A stretch of DNA of 9,800 nucleotides from a bacterium (GTDB lineage Bacteria; Actinomycetota; Thermoleophilia; Solirubrobacterales; 70-9). Where the stretch lies: contig PKER01000066.1 of NCBI GenBank assembly GCA_002919115.1, positions 1 through 9,800 of the forward strand, written 5' to 3'. The translations under genes were made by a program, and so were the position numbers. Numbering within the stretch: position 1 is the stretch's first letter; every line of letters starts with the position of its first letter. Below the pieces are notes generated by a model. The model was not told where the DNA came from. It saw only the letters and a program-made list of their open reading frames with translations, and did not search any database. This document shows, one piece after another, positions 1 through 6,733 of the stretch.

Positions 1-768
1 GACGATGCGGCGGCCGACACCGAGGAGACGCTCGCCTTCGTCCAGCGCGCCCGCGCGGAGATCGTCCCCCAGAGCGCCCTCGCCGGGAGGGCCAACGTCG
101 GCGGCGAGGGCGCGCGGATCTGGGACGTCCGCGACCTGATCACCGGCTCGATGGGGCAGATCCTCGCCTTCATCCTCGGCCTCTCGTTCGTCCTCTTGAT
201 GCTGATGCTGCGCTCGGTGCTCCTGCCGCTCAAGGCCGTCGTCATGAACCTGCTCTCGATCGGCGCCGCGTTCGGCGTGCTCGTCGCGGTCTTCCAGTGG
301 GGCTGGCTCGACGGCTTCGCCGGCTTCGAGAGCGCGGGCGCGCTCGACACGATCAACCTCCCGCTGATCGTCGCCGTCGTGTTCGGGCTCTCGATGGACT
401 ACGAGGTCTTCCTGCTCTCGCGGATCCGCGAGCGCTACCTGGCCCACGGCGACAACCGGCGCGCCGTCGCCGAGGGGCTCGCCAGCAGCGCGCCCACCAT
501 CTCCTCGGCCGCGCTGATCATGACCTGCGTGTTCGCGGTGTTCGTGCTCACCGGCGTGCCGTCGATCAAGGAGCTCGGCGTCGGTCTCGCGATCGCGATC
601 GCCCTGGACGCGACGGTCGTGCGTCTCGTCCTCGTCCCGGCGGCGATGCAGCTCATGGGCCGCTGGAACTGGTGGCTGCCGGGCTGGCTCGACCGGATCC
701 TCCCCGACCTCGGCTTCGAGAGCGGGGAGGGGGCTCGCCGGCAGGCGGCCGCCGCCGCCGAGGCCTGA
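1..768 (+). CDS. MMPL/RND-family membrane transporter, C-terminal part (5'-truncated by window edge)
   Basis: The reading frame is open from the first base and ends in TGA at 766-768, giving the last 255 residues of a larger protein. Residues 1-50 look like the end of an extracytoplasmic loop. Five hydrophobic segments follow at about 54-70, 77-101, 118-140, 169-185 and 192-218, as in the C-terminal half of an MMPL protein. The signature GLSMDYEVFLLSRIRE (about 129-144) is the family hallmark; its Asp-Tyr pair (133-134) matches the proton-relay pair of the second RND repeat in MmpL transporters. The GRWNWWLP motif (about 220-227) is also typical of the family's C-terminus. Such proteins export lipids or other hydrophobic compounds using the proton gradient; the substrate here cannot be told. 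The tail ends in an Ala-rich run. The gene converges on the c-di-GMP gene with 3 bp between stop codons. A 5-bp stem (761-765/769-773) with the TGA as its loop is too weak to call a terminator. Confidence 0.93.
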   Translation, partial: DDAAADTEETLAFVQRARAEIVPQSALAGRANVGGEGARIWDVRDLITGSMGQILAFILGLSFVLLMLMLRSVLLPLKAVVMNLLSIGAAFGVLVAVFQWGWLDGFAGFESAGALDTINLPLIVAVVFGLSMDYEVFLLSRIRERYLAHGDNRRAVAEGLASSAPTISSAALIMTCVFAVFVLTGVPSIKELGVGLAIAIALDATVVRLVLVPAAMQLMGRWNWWLPGWLDRILPDLGFESGEGARRQAAAAAEA

Positions 769-771
769 GGC

Positions 772-2979
772 CTAGGCGAGCGTGAGCTCGTCGGCGGCGC
801 CGGTGATGTGCGTCGCGGGGAGGGGCTGCGAGAGCAAGAACCCCTGGACGCGGTGGCAGCCGAGCGCCCGCAGGATCTCGAGCTGGGCGTGGTTGCTCAC
901 GCCCTCGGCGACCACCTCGAGGCCGAGGGCGCGCGCCATCGCGATGATCGCCTCGACGATCGCGACGCGGCGCTCGTCGCCGCTGTCGAGGCGCTCGACG
1001 AACGAGCGGTCGATCTTGAGCCCGGCGAGCCGGAAGCGGTCCAGGTACGCGAGCGCGGAGTAGCCGGTCCCGAAGTCGTCGAGGAAGACGCGCACGCCGC
1101 TCGCGGCGAGCCGGTCGAGCGTGTCCGCCACCGGCTGCGAGCGCTCGAGCAGCACGCCCTCGGTGATCTCCAGCTCGAGCCGCCCCGGGTCGAGGCCCGT
1201 GCGCTCCAGCACGTCGAGCACCGTGGTGTGGAGGTCGCCGTGGGTGATCTGGCGCGCGGCGACGTTGACCGAGACCGACAGCTCGTCGTTCGGCCACTGC
1301 GCCGCCTCCTTGGCGGCGGCCTCCAGCACCCAGCGGCCGACCGTGTCGATCACGCCGGTCTGCTCGGCGACCGGGATGAACTCGGCGGGGGCGAGTACGC
1401 CCCAGGTGGGGTGGCGCCAGCGCACGAGCGCCTCGAAGCCGTCGACGCGCCCGTCGGAGACGGCGAGGGTCGGCTGGTAGACGAGTTCGAGCTCGCCCCG
1501 CGCGGCGGCGTAGCGCAGGCCGCGCTGGATCTCCATCTGGCGCGCGGCCGTGCCCGAGAGGGAGACGTCGTAGAGCTCGTAGGTGTCGCGCCCGCGCGTC
1601 TTCGCGCCGTACATCGCGGCGTCGGCGTCGCGGATCAGGGTCTCGGCGGTGACGCCGTCGTCGACCGCCGGGCGGGCCAGCGCGATCCCGATGCTCACCG
1701 TGACGAAGTTCTCGATGCCGCCCGCCGCGATCGGCCGCGCGACCTCGTTGCCGAGGCGCTGCGCGATCTCCGCCGCCTCCGCGGCGCCGCCGACGTTGTC
1801 GAGCACGATCGCGAACTCGTCGCCGCCGAACCGCGCGACCACGTCGCCCGCGCGCAGGTGCGACGAGAGCCGGTCCGCGAGCTTGCGGAGCAGCTCGTCG
1901 CCCACGTGATGGCCGAGGCCGTCGTTGATCAGCTTGAAGTTGTCGACGTCGAGGAAGAGCACGGCCACGGCGGCGCCGGTGGTCTGCGCCCGGCTCAGCC
2001 GCTGCTCCAGCCCCTCGACGAACAGCTCGCGGTTGGGGAGGCCGGTGAGCGGGTCGTGGGCGGCGCGGTGGCGCAGGGCCTCCTCGGCGCTGCGGCGCTC
2101 GAGCGCGGTGGCGAGCACGTTCGCGACCGCCTGCAGGAAGTGGACGTCCTGGACCGTGAAGCGCCCGGCCTGCGCCGAGTGCACCTCCAGCGCGCCGACC
2201 CGCCCGGAGCTCGTCTCGATCGGCGCCGCGACGGTGCTGCGCACGCCGAACTCGGCGAGCGCGTGCGGCAGCTCGAAGCGCGACTCCGTGAACCAGTCGT
2301 GGACGGTCTCGGGGGCGCGGGCGCCGACGACGTGGGCGACGTGGCTCGTCGCGCCGGCGGGCGGCGCGGCGCCCTGGTCGAGCGGGAACGAGGCGGCCCG
2401 CAGCGTGAAGTCGCCGTCCGGCTCGCGCTTCCAGATACACGCGTGCTCGACCCCCGCGCCCTGGATGAGCGCCTCGACCGCCGCCGACATCAAAGCGCGC
2501 GGGTCCTGCCCCTGGAGGGCGCGCTCCCCGAGGCCCGCGATGATCGCCTGCTGGTCGGCGACGCGCTCGAAGTCCTGCTCGATGCGCTTGCGCTCGGTGA
2601 TGTCGTACATCACCCCGTGCCAGACCGGCACGCCGTCGGCGTCGCGCTCGAGCTTCGCGTCCTCGAGGATCCAGACCACGCGCCCGTCGCGGGCCAGCAT
2701 CCGGTACTCCGCGGGCACCGACGAGGTCGCGTGGAGGTAGCTCTCGTCCTCGAACGAGAGCGCGTGCTCGCGGTCGTCGGGGTGGACCTGGCGGGCCCAG
2801 AGCGTCGGGTCGGCCATCCACTCCTCGGGGGTGAAGCCGAGGATCTTCTCGATCTGGTGGCTTACGAAGCGCCAGCGGCCGTGCTCGCCGAGCTCGGCCG
2901 TGTAGAAGATCGCCGGGACGCGCTCGACGAGGCTGCGCAGCGTCTTCTCATCGGGTTGTGACGGGCTGTCGTCTGGCAC
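772..2979 (-). CDS. PAS-GAF-GGDEF-EAL cyclic-di-GMP diguanylate cyclase/phosphodiesterase
   Basis: A soluble 735-residue signalling protein with no membrane segment or signal peptide. Domain order: PAS with PAC tail (about 14-134, ending in DITERKR), GAF (about 142-295), GGDEF (about 305-468) and EAL (about 482-725). The cyclase site GGDEF (385-389) is intact. An RxxD inhibitory site (R376-D379) lies exactly five residues upstream, so product inhibition is expected. The EAL domain keeps the known catalytic set: E516 of EAL, N572, the ELEITE motif (602-607), D634-D635 in DDFGTGYS, K655, E692 and Q712. Both synthesis and hydrolysis of c-di-GMP therefore look possible, with PAS/GAF ligands setting the balance; the direction in vivo cannot be read. 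The start is GTG at 2979, preceded by a weak GGAT about 6 nt away; an ATG at 2990 is out of frame. It lies downstream of the R2lox-SCP2 gene on the same strand, 111 bp away with hairpins between, so it is probably a separate unit. Confidence 0.96.
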   Translation of the reverse strand: MPDDSPSQPDEKTLRSLVERVPAIFYTAELGEHGRWRFVSHQIEKILGFTPEEWMADPTLWARQVHPDDREHALSFEDESYLHATSSVPAEYRMLARDGRVVWILEDAKLERDADGVPVWHGVMYDITERKRIEQDFERVADQQAIIAGLGERALQGQDPRALMSAAVEALIQGAGVEHACIWKREPDGDFTLRAASFPLDQGAAPPAGATSHVAHVVGARAPETVHDWFTESRFELPHALAEFGVRSTVAAPIETSSGRVGALEVHSAQAGRFTVQDVHFLQAVANVLATALERRSAEEALRHRAAHDPLTGLPNRELFVEGLEQRLSRAQTTGAAVAVLFLDVDNFKLINDGLGHHVGDELLRKLADRLSSHLRAGDVVARFGGDEFAIVLDNVGGAAEAAEIAQRLGNEVARPIAAGGIENFVTVSIGIALARPAVDDGVTAETLIRDADAAMYGAKTRGRDTYELYDVSLSGTAARQMEIQRGLRYAAARGELELVYQPTLAVSDGRVDGFEALVRWRHPTWGVLAPAEFIPVAEQTGVIDTVGRWVLEAAAKEAAQWPNDELSVSVNVAARQITHGDLHTTVLDVLERTGLDPGRLELEITEGVLLERSQPVADTLDRLAASGVRVFLDDFGTGYSALAYLDRFRLAGLKIDRSFVERLDSGDERRVAIVEAIIAMARALGLEVVAEGVSNHAQLEILRALGCHRVQGFLLSQPLPATHITGAADELTLA

Positions 2980-3090
2980 CGGCTATCCATCGACATCCTG
3001 AAGCAATTCCTTCAGTCGGGCGCGCGGGATTGCCCGCGCGCGGCGCGGTTTTTCGGCGCGCCGGGTTGCGGGCGCCGGACGGGGCCGGGC
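2980..3090. other. Intergenic region with two hairpins between the R2lox-SCP2 gene and the c-di-GMP gene
   Basis: This gap is the 3' flank of the oxidase gene and the 5' flank of the c-di-GMP gene, both on the minus strand. It holds a perfect 9-bp GC stem (3020-3028/3033-3041, loop ATTG), a possible alternative 7-bp stem (3041-3047/3057-3063) and a perfect 6-bp stem CTGAAG/CTTCAG (2998-3003/3010-3015). A T5 run (3049-3053) follows the large stem on the plus strand only. In the sense direction of the genes it comes before the stem, so this is not a textbook intrinsic terminator for them. I see no convincing promoter for the c-di-GMP gene here. Confidence 0.5.
3020..3041 (-). terminator. Possible U-tract-less terminator hairpin after the R2lox-SCP2 gene
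   Basis: A perfect 9-bp all-GC stem with a 4-nt loop lies about 50 nt past the oxidase stop codon. On the coding (minus) strand no U run follows. High-GC actinobacteria often use strong hairpins without U tracts, so a terminator role is plausible but inferred. It could equally be leader structure of the c-di-GMP mRNA. Confidence 0.35.
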
Positions 3091-4389
3091 TCAGCTCGCG
3101 AGCGGCCTCCCGCGGCGCGGGAAGAGCCGGGCGAGCGTGCGCAGCCGCAGCGGGGAGCCGCGGAAGCGCAGGCGCCGGGTGAACAGGGCGCGCCTGGCGT
3201 CCAGCGTCCCCTTGCTGACCGCGATCCAGTCGGCCCAGGTGGTCTCGAGCGTGATGTCGGCCGACGGGGCGATGCCGGGCTCAGCGCGCGTCGAGCCGTT
3301 GGCGACGATCAGGTGCCAGGGGTCGGCGTCGCGGAAGCGCCACTGGATCGTGAGGGGCTCGCCGGGGGACGCCGAGGTGTCGACCGAGCGGGCGACCACG
3401 TCGAAGAACAGCCGCTGCACGTCGGGGTCGCGCGACGGCTCGGGGTGCGGGGCGCCCATCACGTTCGCCTCGAGCAGGCGGATCTGCCGCTCGGCGATGC
3501 CGCGGGGCCCGAGCTCGGGGTCGACCGGCAGGACGCCGGGCATCTCCTCGAGCGGGTAGCCGGTCGCGCGCCACTTCGTCATCGCGGAGCGGATGCCGAA
3601 CTCGTAGATGTCCTCGAGCTCGAACCCGTAGCAGCGGGTCCACTCGCGGTCCATGTTCGGCGGGTTGAAGACGGCGAGCGCGTACGGCAGGACCTCGAGC
3701 AGAAGCTCGCGCACGGCCTCCTTGCACTCCTCGGACTCGCGGAAGAGCTCGCTCAGGACCTTGACGCCGAAGCCGATGTGGCGCTGCTCGTCGCGCGAGA
3801 CGTGGGTCATGCCCTCCGAGAAGCCGGGGAGCGTGCCGGCCTTCGCGAAGTAGTCCTCGATGAAGTGCTGGCCGGGCTGGGCGAGGGTGCCCTCCACGAC
3901 CAGGTGGTAGAGGGCGATCGCCTGCGCGAACTTCGGCAGCGAGCGGTCGCGGCGCAGCTCCTCGGCCATGCGGTCGAGGCGGCCGAAGACGTTGCGGTAG
4001 CCCCAGTTGAGCTGGGGCTGGGTGTAGGCCAGGGTGGAGGAGACGTCCTCGCCGGCGCCGATCACCTCCTTGAAGAAGCGGTGGAAGAAGACGCTGTGGC
4101 GGGCCTCATCGACCTGCTGCGTCGCGAGGAAGTACTTCTGCTCCTCCTTGGGGGCGGCGTCGATGTAGGGGGAGAGGTTGTCGGCGACCGAGTCCTCGCC
4201 GTAGAAGAACATCGAGTACAGCCACAGGCCCGAGCGCTTCTGCAGGTCCGTGAGCTCCTCCCAGCCCTCGCGGTCCTTCGAGAAGTCCAGCGCGGTGGCC
4301 TGCCAGTTGTTCTGCTCCCAGCGCCGGTAGAGGTCCTCGTAGGTGATGGCGTCCGCCGCCCGAATGTTGTCCTGCTGTGCGACGCTCAC
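3091..4389 (-). CDS. R2-like ligand-binding oxidase (R2lox type) fused to a C-terminal SCP2 sterol-carrier domain
   Basis: A 432-residue protein read from GTG at 4389. Residues about 1-300 form a ferritin-superfamily R2-like domain. Six metal ligands are visible: E65 (GED), E95 and H98 (EARH), E166 (VEGTLA), E201 and H204 (EQRH). Position H98+4, where class Ia R2 proteins carry the radical tyrosine, is Phe102. The R2lox hallmark pair is present: Val68 three residues after the first Glu and Tyr161 five residues before E166, matching the Val-Tyr ether crosslink of R2lox. Known R2lox proteins hold a Mn/Fe centre, bind a long-chain fatty-acid-like ligand and are about 300 residues long. The extra ~110 residues (about 322-424) resemble an SCP2 lipid-carrier domain (PWHLIVANG, then a G-x-L-D-A-R-R-A-L-F-type segment and a terminal amphipathic helix). 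The substrate is unknown; lipid or sterol oxidation is inferred. There is no signal peptide. Databases may call it ribonucleotide reductase beta, but no nrdA is nearby. The start is chosen by an AAGGAGGAG Shine-Dalgarno; an upstream in-frame ATG at 4467 would run through the operator. Confidence 0.88.
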   Translation of the reverse strand: MSVAQQDNIRAADAITYEDLYRRWEQNNWQATALDFSKDREGWEELTDLQKRSGLWLYSMFFYGEDSVADNLSPYIDAAPKEEQKYFLATQQVDEARHSVFFHRFFKEVIGAGEDVSSTLAYTQPQLNWGYRNVFGRLDRMAEELRRDRSLPKFAQAIALYHLVVEGTLAQPGQHFIEDYFAKAGTLPGFSEGMTHVSRDEQRHIGFGVKVLSELFRESEECKEAVRELLLEVLPYALAVFNPPNMDREWTRCYGFELEDIYEFGIRSAMTKWRATGYPLEEMPGVLPVDPELGPRGIAERQIRLLEANVMGAPHPEPSRDPDVQRLFFDVVARSVDTSASPGEPLTIQWRFRDADPWHLIVANGSTRAEPGIAPSADITLETTWADWIAVSKGTLDARRALFTRRLRFRGSPLRLRTLARLFPRRGRPLAS

Positions 4390-4393
4390 GAGA

Positions 4394-4402
4394 CTCCTCC
4401 TT
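4394..4402 (-). promoter_or_regulatory. Strong Shine-Dalgarno that fixes the R2lox-SCP2 start at 4389
   Basis: On the minus strand the sequence reads AAGGAGGAG, with AGGAGG six nucleotides before GTG (4389-4387). It is the only full-consensus RBS I see in the window, and it rejects the 26-residue-longer reading from ATG at 4467. Confidence 0.85.
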
Positions 4403-4425
4403 TTGCCGCGGTCTACCCCGTGCGG

Positions 4426-4431
4426 AATATA
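4426..4431 (-). promoter_or_regulatory. Candidate -10 box (TATATT) for the R2lox-SCP2 gene
   Basis: TATATT on the minus strand lies in one of the few AT-rich spots of the window. It would place transcription start near 4419, about 30 nt before the GTG. Its last two plus-strand bases overlap the left arm of the TetR-type inverted repeat, so a bound repressor would cover it. No good -35 hexamer is visible at normal spacing, so the promoter is inferred. Confidence 0.45.
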
Positions 4432-4451
4432 ACTGACCGGAGAGTCAGTTA
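4430..4451. promoter_or_regulatory. Perfect inverted repeat, likely TetR operator
   Basis: Arms TAACTGAC (4430-4437) and GTCAGTTA (4444-4451) are perfect reverse complements around a 6-nt spacer CGGAGA. The repeat sits between the divergent R2lox-SCP2 and tetR genes. It ends 16 nt before the tetR start and overlaps the oxidase's -10-like box. This size, symmetry and position are typical of TetR-family operators, and ACTGAC-type half-sites are common in the family. Regulation of both genes by the adjacent TetR is inferred. Confidence 0.8.
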
Positions 4452-4467
4452 GTACCCTCAGGCCCAC

Positions 4468-5112
4468 GTGTCCGAGCCCTCCGAAGCACCACCGGCGCCC
4501 CGGCGCAGGCTCTCCGCCGCCGACCGGCGCGCGGCGATCCTCGAGGCGGCGCTCCAGGTCTTCTCCGAGCGCGGCTTCAAGCAGGCCTCGCTCGACGAGG
4601 TCGCCGAGCGGGGCGGCGTCTCAAAGGCGCTGATCTACGAGCACTTCGCGTCGAAGCGCGAGCTGCAGCTCGCGCTGCTCGACGCCTACGTGCACGACCT
4701 GATCGACCGCGTGGTGCGGGCGAGCGCCGCCGTCGAGGCGCCGGAGGACCGCCTGCGCGCGGGCATCGAGGCGCTGCTCGAGTTCGCCGAGGAGCGGCCC
4801 GCCGCCCTGCGCCTGCTCACCCGCAACGTCGACGACCCGGTCGCGGGCGCGGCGCTCGACCGCCTGCGCGAGGAGGCGGCGGCCGCCTGCGCCGAGCTGA
4901 TGGTCGCGCACGCGCCCGAGCCGCGCCCCGGCGACCTGCCCGTGGAGACGACGGTGGCGATCCTCGCCCACCTGATCGCGGGCGGCGTGCAGTTCCTGGC
5001 CGGCTGGTGGCTGGACCACCGGGACGTGCCGCGCGCGGCGGTCATCGAGGCGCTGATGGACCTGTACTGGGTCGGGCTGGAGCGCCTGACGCAGGGGGAG
5101 CACTGGAAGTAG
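4468..5112 (+). CDS. TetR/AcrR-family transcriptional regulator
   Basis: A 214-residue protein with the standard TetR N-terminus. The helix-turn-helix region is at about 22-66, including TxxxVAxxxGVS-type residues (41-52) and the recognition helix KALIYEHFASKREL (53-66). The C-terminal helical ligand-binding domain (about 75-205) ends in a Trp-rich stretch (FLAGWWLD) that may line a hydrophobic pocket. The start is GTG at 4468; an in-frame TAG at 4450-4452 excludes earlier starts. There is no good Shine-Dalgarno, only a weak AGG about 6 nt upstream, so a leaderless or very short leader is likely. It is divergent from the R2lox-SCP2 oxidase across a perfect palindrome, so I infer that it represses that gene and itself, released by a lipid-like ligand. 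It converges on glyQS through the heptamer inverted repeat. The subfamily is not identifiable by eye. Confidence 0.93.
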   Translation: MSEPSEAPPAPRRRLSAADRRAAILEAALQVFSERGFKQASLDEVAERGGVSKALIYEHFASKRELQLALLDAYVHDLIDRVVRASAAVEAPEDRLRAGIEALLEFAEERPAALRLLTRNVDDPVAGAALDRLREEAAAACAELMVAHAPEPRPGDLPVETTVAILAHLIAGGVQFLAGWWLDHRDVPRAAVIEALMDLYWVGLERLTQGEHWK

Positions 5113-5209
5113 CTATCAGCTACCAGCTTCCAGCAGTGCGGCATCGATGTTGCCGTGCGGCGGGGAAAGTGCCTGGCAGCTGGCAGCTGGAGGCTGGTAG
5201 CTGCCAGCT
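5111..5209. repeat. Inverted array of AGCTNCC heptamers filling the tetR-glyQS convergent gap
   Basis: The left arm (5111-5134) reads as heptamers AGCTATC, AGCTACC, AGCTTCC plus AGC. The right side (5175-5209) reads GGCAGCT, GGCAGCT, GGAGGCT, GGTAGCT, GCCAGCT, which on the minus strand is the same AGCTNCC family. Arms 5111-5134 and 5186-5209 pair over 24 positions with 21 Watson-Crick pairs, one G-T and two mismatches. The 51-nt loop holds a second small stem (CGGCA 5139-5143/TGCCG 5151-5155). The left arm begins inside the tetR stop codon and the right arm ends directly next to the glyQS stop codon. It may act as a bidirectional terminator, be a REP-like dispersed element, or both. It is not CRISPR: units are 7 bp and there are no spacers. 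Confidence 0.85.
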
Positions 5210-6592
5210 CTAACCGAGCTTCGGGCTCTTCCAGGGCTCGCTGAGCTTCTTGAGCAGCAGCGCCGGCAGCTCGTCGGCGGGCACGCGCTCCTGCGTGAGC
5301 GTGTCGCGGTCGCGCAGTGTGACGGTGCCGTCCTCGAGCGTCTGGCCGTCGACCGTCACGCCCCACGGCGTGCCGATCTCGTCCTGGCGGCGGTAGCGCT
5401 TGCCGATCGAGCCGCCCTCGTCGTACTCGGCCTGCATGAGCGGCCGCAGCTGGTCGAAGATCTCGCGGGCGCGCTCGGGCATGCCCTCCTTGCTCACGAG
5501 CGGCAGGACAGCGACCTTGACGGGCGCGAGCCTGGGGTGGAGGCGCAGCACCGTGCGCTTGCGGCCCTCGACCTCCTCGACGTCGTAGGCGTCGACGAGG
5601 AAGGCGAGCGCGGCGCGGTCGGCGCCCGCGGCCGGCTCGATCACGTAGGGCACGTAGCGCTCGCCGGTCGCCTGGTCGAAGTACTCGAGCTTCTCGCCCG
5701 AGTGCTTGGCGTGCTGGGTGAGGTCGAAGTCGCCGCGGTTGGCGATGCCCTCGAGCTCGGACCAGCCGATCGGGAACAGGTACTCGATGTCCGAGGTGGC
5801 CGACGAGTAGTGCGAGAGCTCGTCGGGCCCGTGCGCGCGCAGGCGCAAATGCGACGGGCGGATGCCCAGCTCGGTGTACCAGCGCATGCGCTCGGCCATC
5901 CAGTGCTGGTGCCACTTCTCCGCCTCCGCCGGGGGCACGAAGAACTCCATCTCCATCTGCTCGAACTCGCGGGTGCGGAAGATGAAGTTGCCCGGCGTGA
6001 TCTCGTTGCGGAAGCTCTTGCCGACCTGGGCGATCCCGAACGGCGGCTTGCGGCGCGAGAACTGCAGGAAGTTCTTGAAGTTGATGAAGATGCCCTGCGC
6101 GGTCTCGGGGCGCAGGTACACGACCGACCCGGCGTCCTCGACGGGGCCCATGTGGGTCTTGAACATCAGGTTGAACTGGCGCGGCTCAGTGAGCTCGCCG
6201 CCGCACTCGGGGCAGGTGATCTCGCCCTCGGCGTCGGCCGCGCCAAGCTGCTCCTCGCGCACGTGGTCCTCGCGCCAGCGCTTCTTGCACTTGCCGAGGC
6301 ACTGCACGAGCGGGTCGGTGAAGCCCTCGAGGTGCCCAGACGCCTCCCAAACCCGCGGGTGCTGGAGGATCGCGGAGTCGATGGCGACGATGTCGTCGCG
6401 GTCCTGGAGCATCGCCCGCCACCACTCGTTCTTGACGTTCTGCTTGAGCAGCACGCCGTAGTGGCCGTAGTCGTAGGTCGACCCCAGCCCACCGTAGATC
6501 TCCGACGACTGGAAGACGAAGCCGCGGCGCTTGCACAGCGCCACGATCTCCTCCATGGTCACCTCGGGCTTGGTCGCGGTCTCGTCGGTCAT
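5210..6592 (-). CDS. glyQS: Glycyl-tRNA synthetase, single-chain class II type
   Basis: A 460-residue enzyme that charges tRNA-Gly with glycine in the cytosol, of the dimeric one-chain form usual in actinobacteria and of normal length. The N-terminal signature EIYGGLGSTYDYG (31-43) is clear. Class II motif 1 covers about 77-98. Motif 2 is FRNEITPGNFIFRTREFEQM (194-213), followed by EMEFF. The motif 3 region carries the GADR arginine (323-326). A likely zinc site uses C98, C102, C127 and C130, within the inserted segment before FNLMFKTHMGP (140-150). The anticodon-binding domain spans about 355-450, beginning APVKVAVLPLV. The ATG start at 6592 fits the family, but no clear Shine-Dalgarno precedes it; Met13 is a possible alternative. 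It converges on tetR and is divergent from the FmdB gene. No T-box leader features were recognised upstream. Confidence 0.97.
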   Translation of the reverse strand: MTDETATKPEVTMEEIVALCKRRGFVFQSSEIYGGLGSTYDYGHYGVLLKQNVKNEWWRAMLQDRDDIVAIDSAILQHPRVWEASGHLEGFTDPLVQCLGKCKKRWREDHVREEQLGAADAEGEITCPECGGELTEPRQFNLMFKTHMGPVEDAGSVVYLRPETAQGIFINFKNFLQFSRRKPPFGIAQVGKSFRNEITPGNFIFRTREFEQMEMEFFVPPAEAEKWHQHWMAERMRWYTELGIRPSHLRLRAHGPDELSHYSSATSDIEYLFPIGWSELEGIANRGDFDLTQHAKHSGEKLEYFDQATGERYVPYVIEPAAGADRAALAFLVDAYDVEEVEGRKRTVLRLHPRLAPVKVAVLPLVSKEGMPERAREIFDQLRPLMQAEYDEGGSIGKRYRRQDEIGTPWGVTVDGQTLEDGTVTLRDRDTLTQERVPADELPALLLKKLSEPWKSPKLG

Positions 6593-6733
6593 GGCCCGAG
6601 CAGGCTAGCGACGTTGCGGCGCGCGTGTCCGTCAGGGGCGGCCCGGCCCGTGCCGGGCGTGCGGAAGCGTTGCCCATGGCGGGGTGAGCGCACGGCGGGC
6701 GGGGGTGGGGAGCGGTGCGCGCGAAGCCGGCGC

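Noticed and set aside
653..2821. Second minus-strand frame of 722 codons overlapping the c-di-GMP gene
   Set aside because: The translation is low-complexity Arg/Ala/Gly/Pro in a shifted frame over the true PAS-GAF-GGDEF-EAL coding sequence.
808..2961. Long plus-strand open frame (717 codons) opposite the c-di-GMP gene
   Set aside because: It is the antisense shadow of a clear multi-domain gene; the translation is Arg/Glu/Ala-rich without any recognisable motif, as expected from high-GC codon bias.
3091..4389. Reading the R2-like gene as ribonucleotide reductase beta subunit
   Set aside because: Phe replaces the radical Tyr, the R2lox Val/Tyr pair is present, an SCP2 domain is fused, and no nrdA/nrdE is adjacent. 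A class Ic-like R2 could also carry Phe, so this rests mainly on the Val/Tyr pair and the fusion.
5111..5209. CRISPR array or transposon end in the heptamer region
   Set aside because: Units are 7 bp with no spacers, no cas gene or transposase is nearby, and there is no target-site duplication visible.
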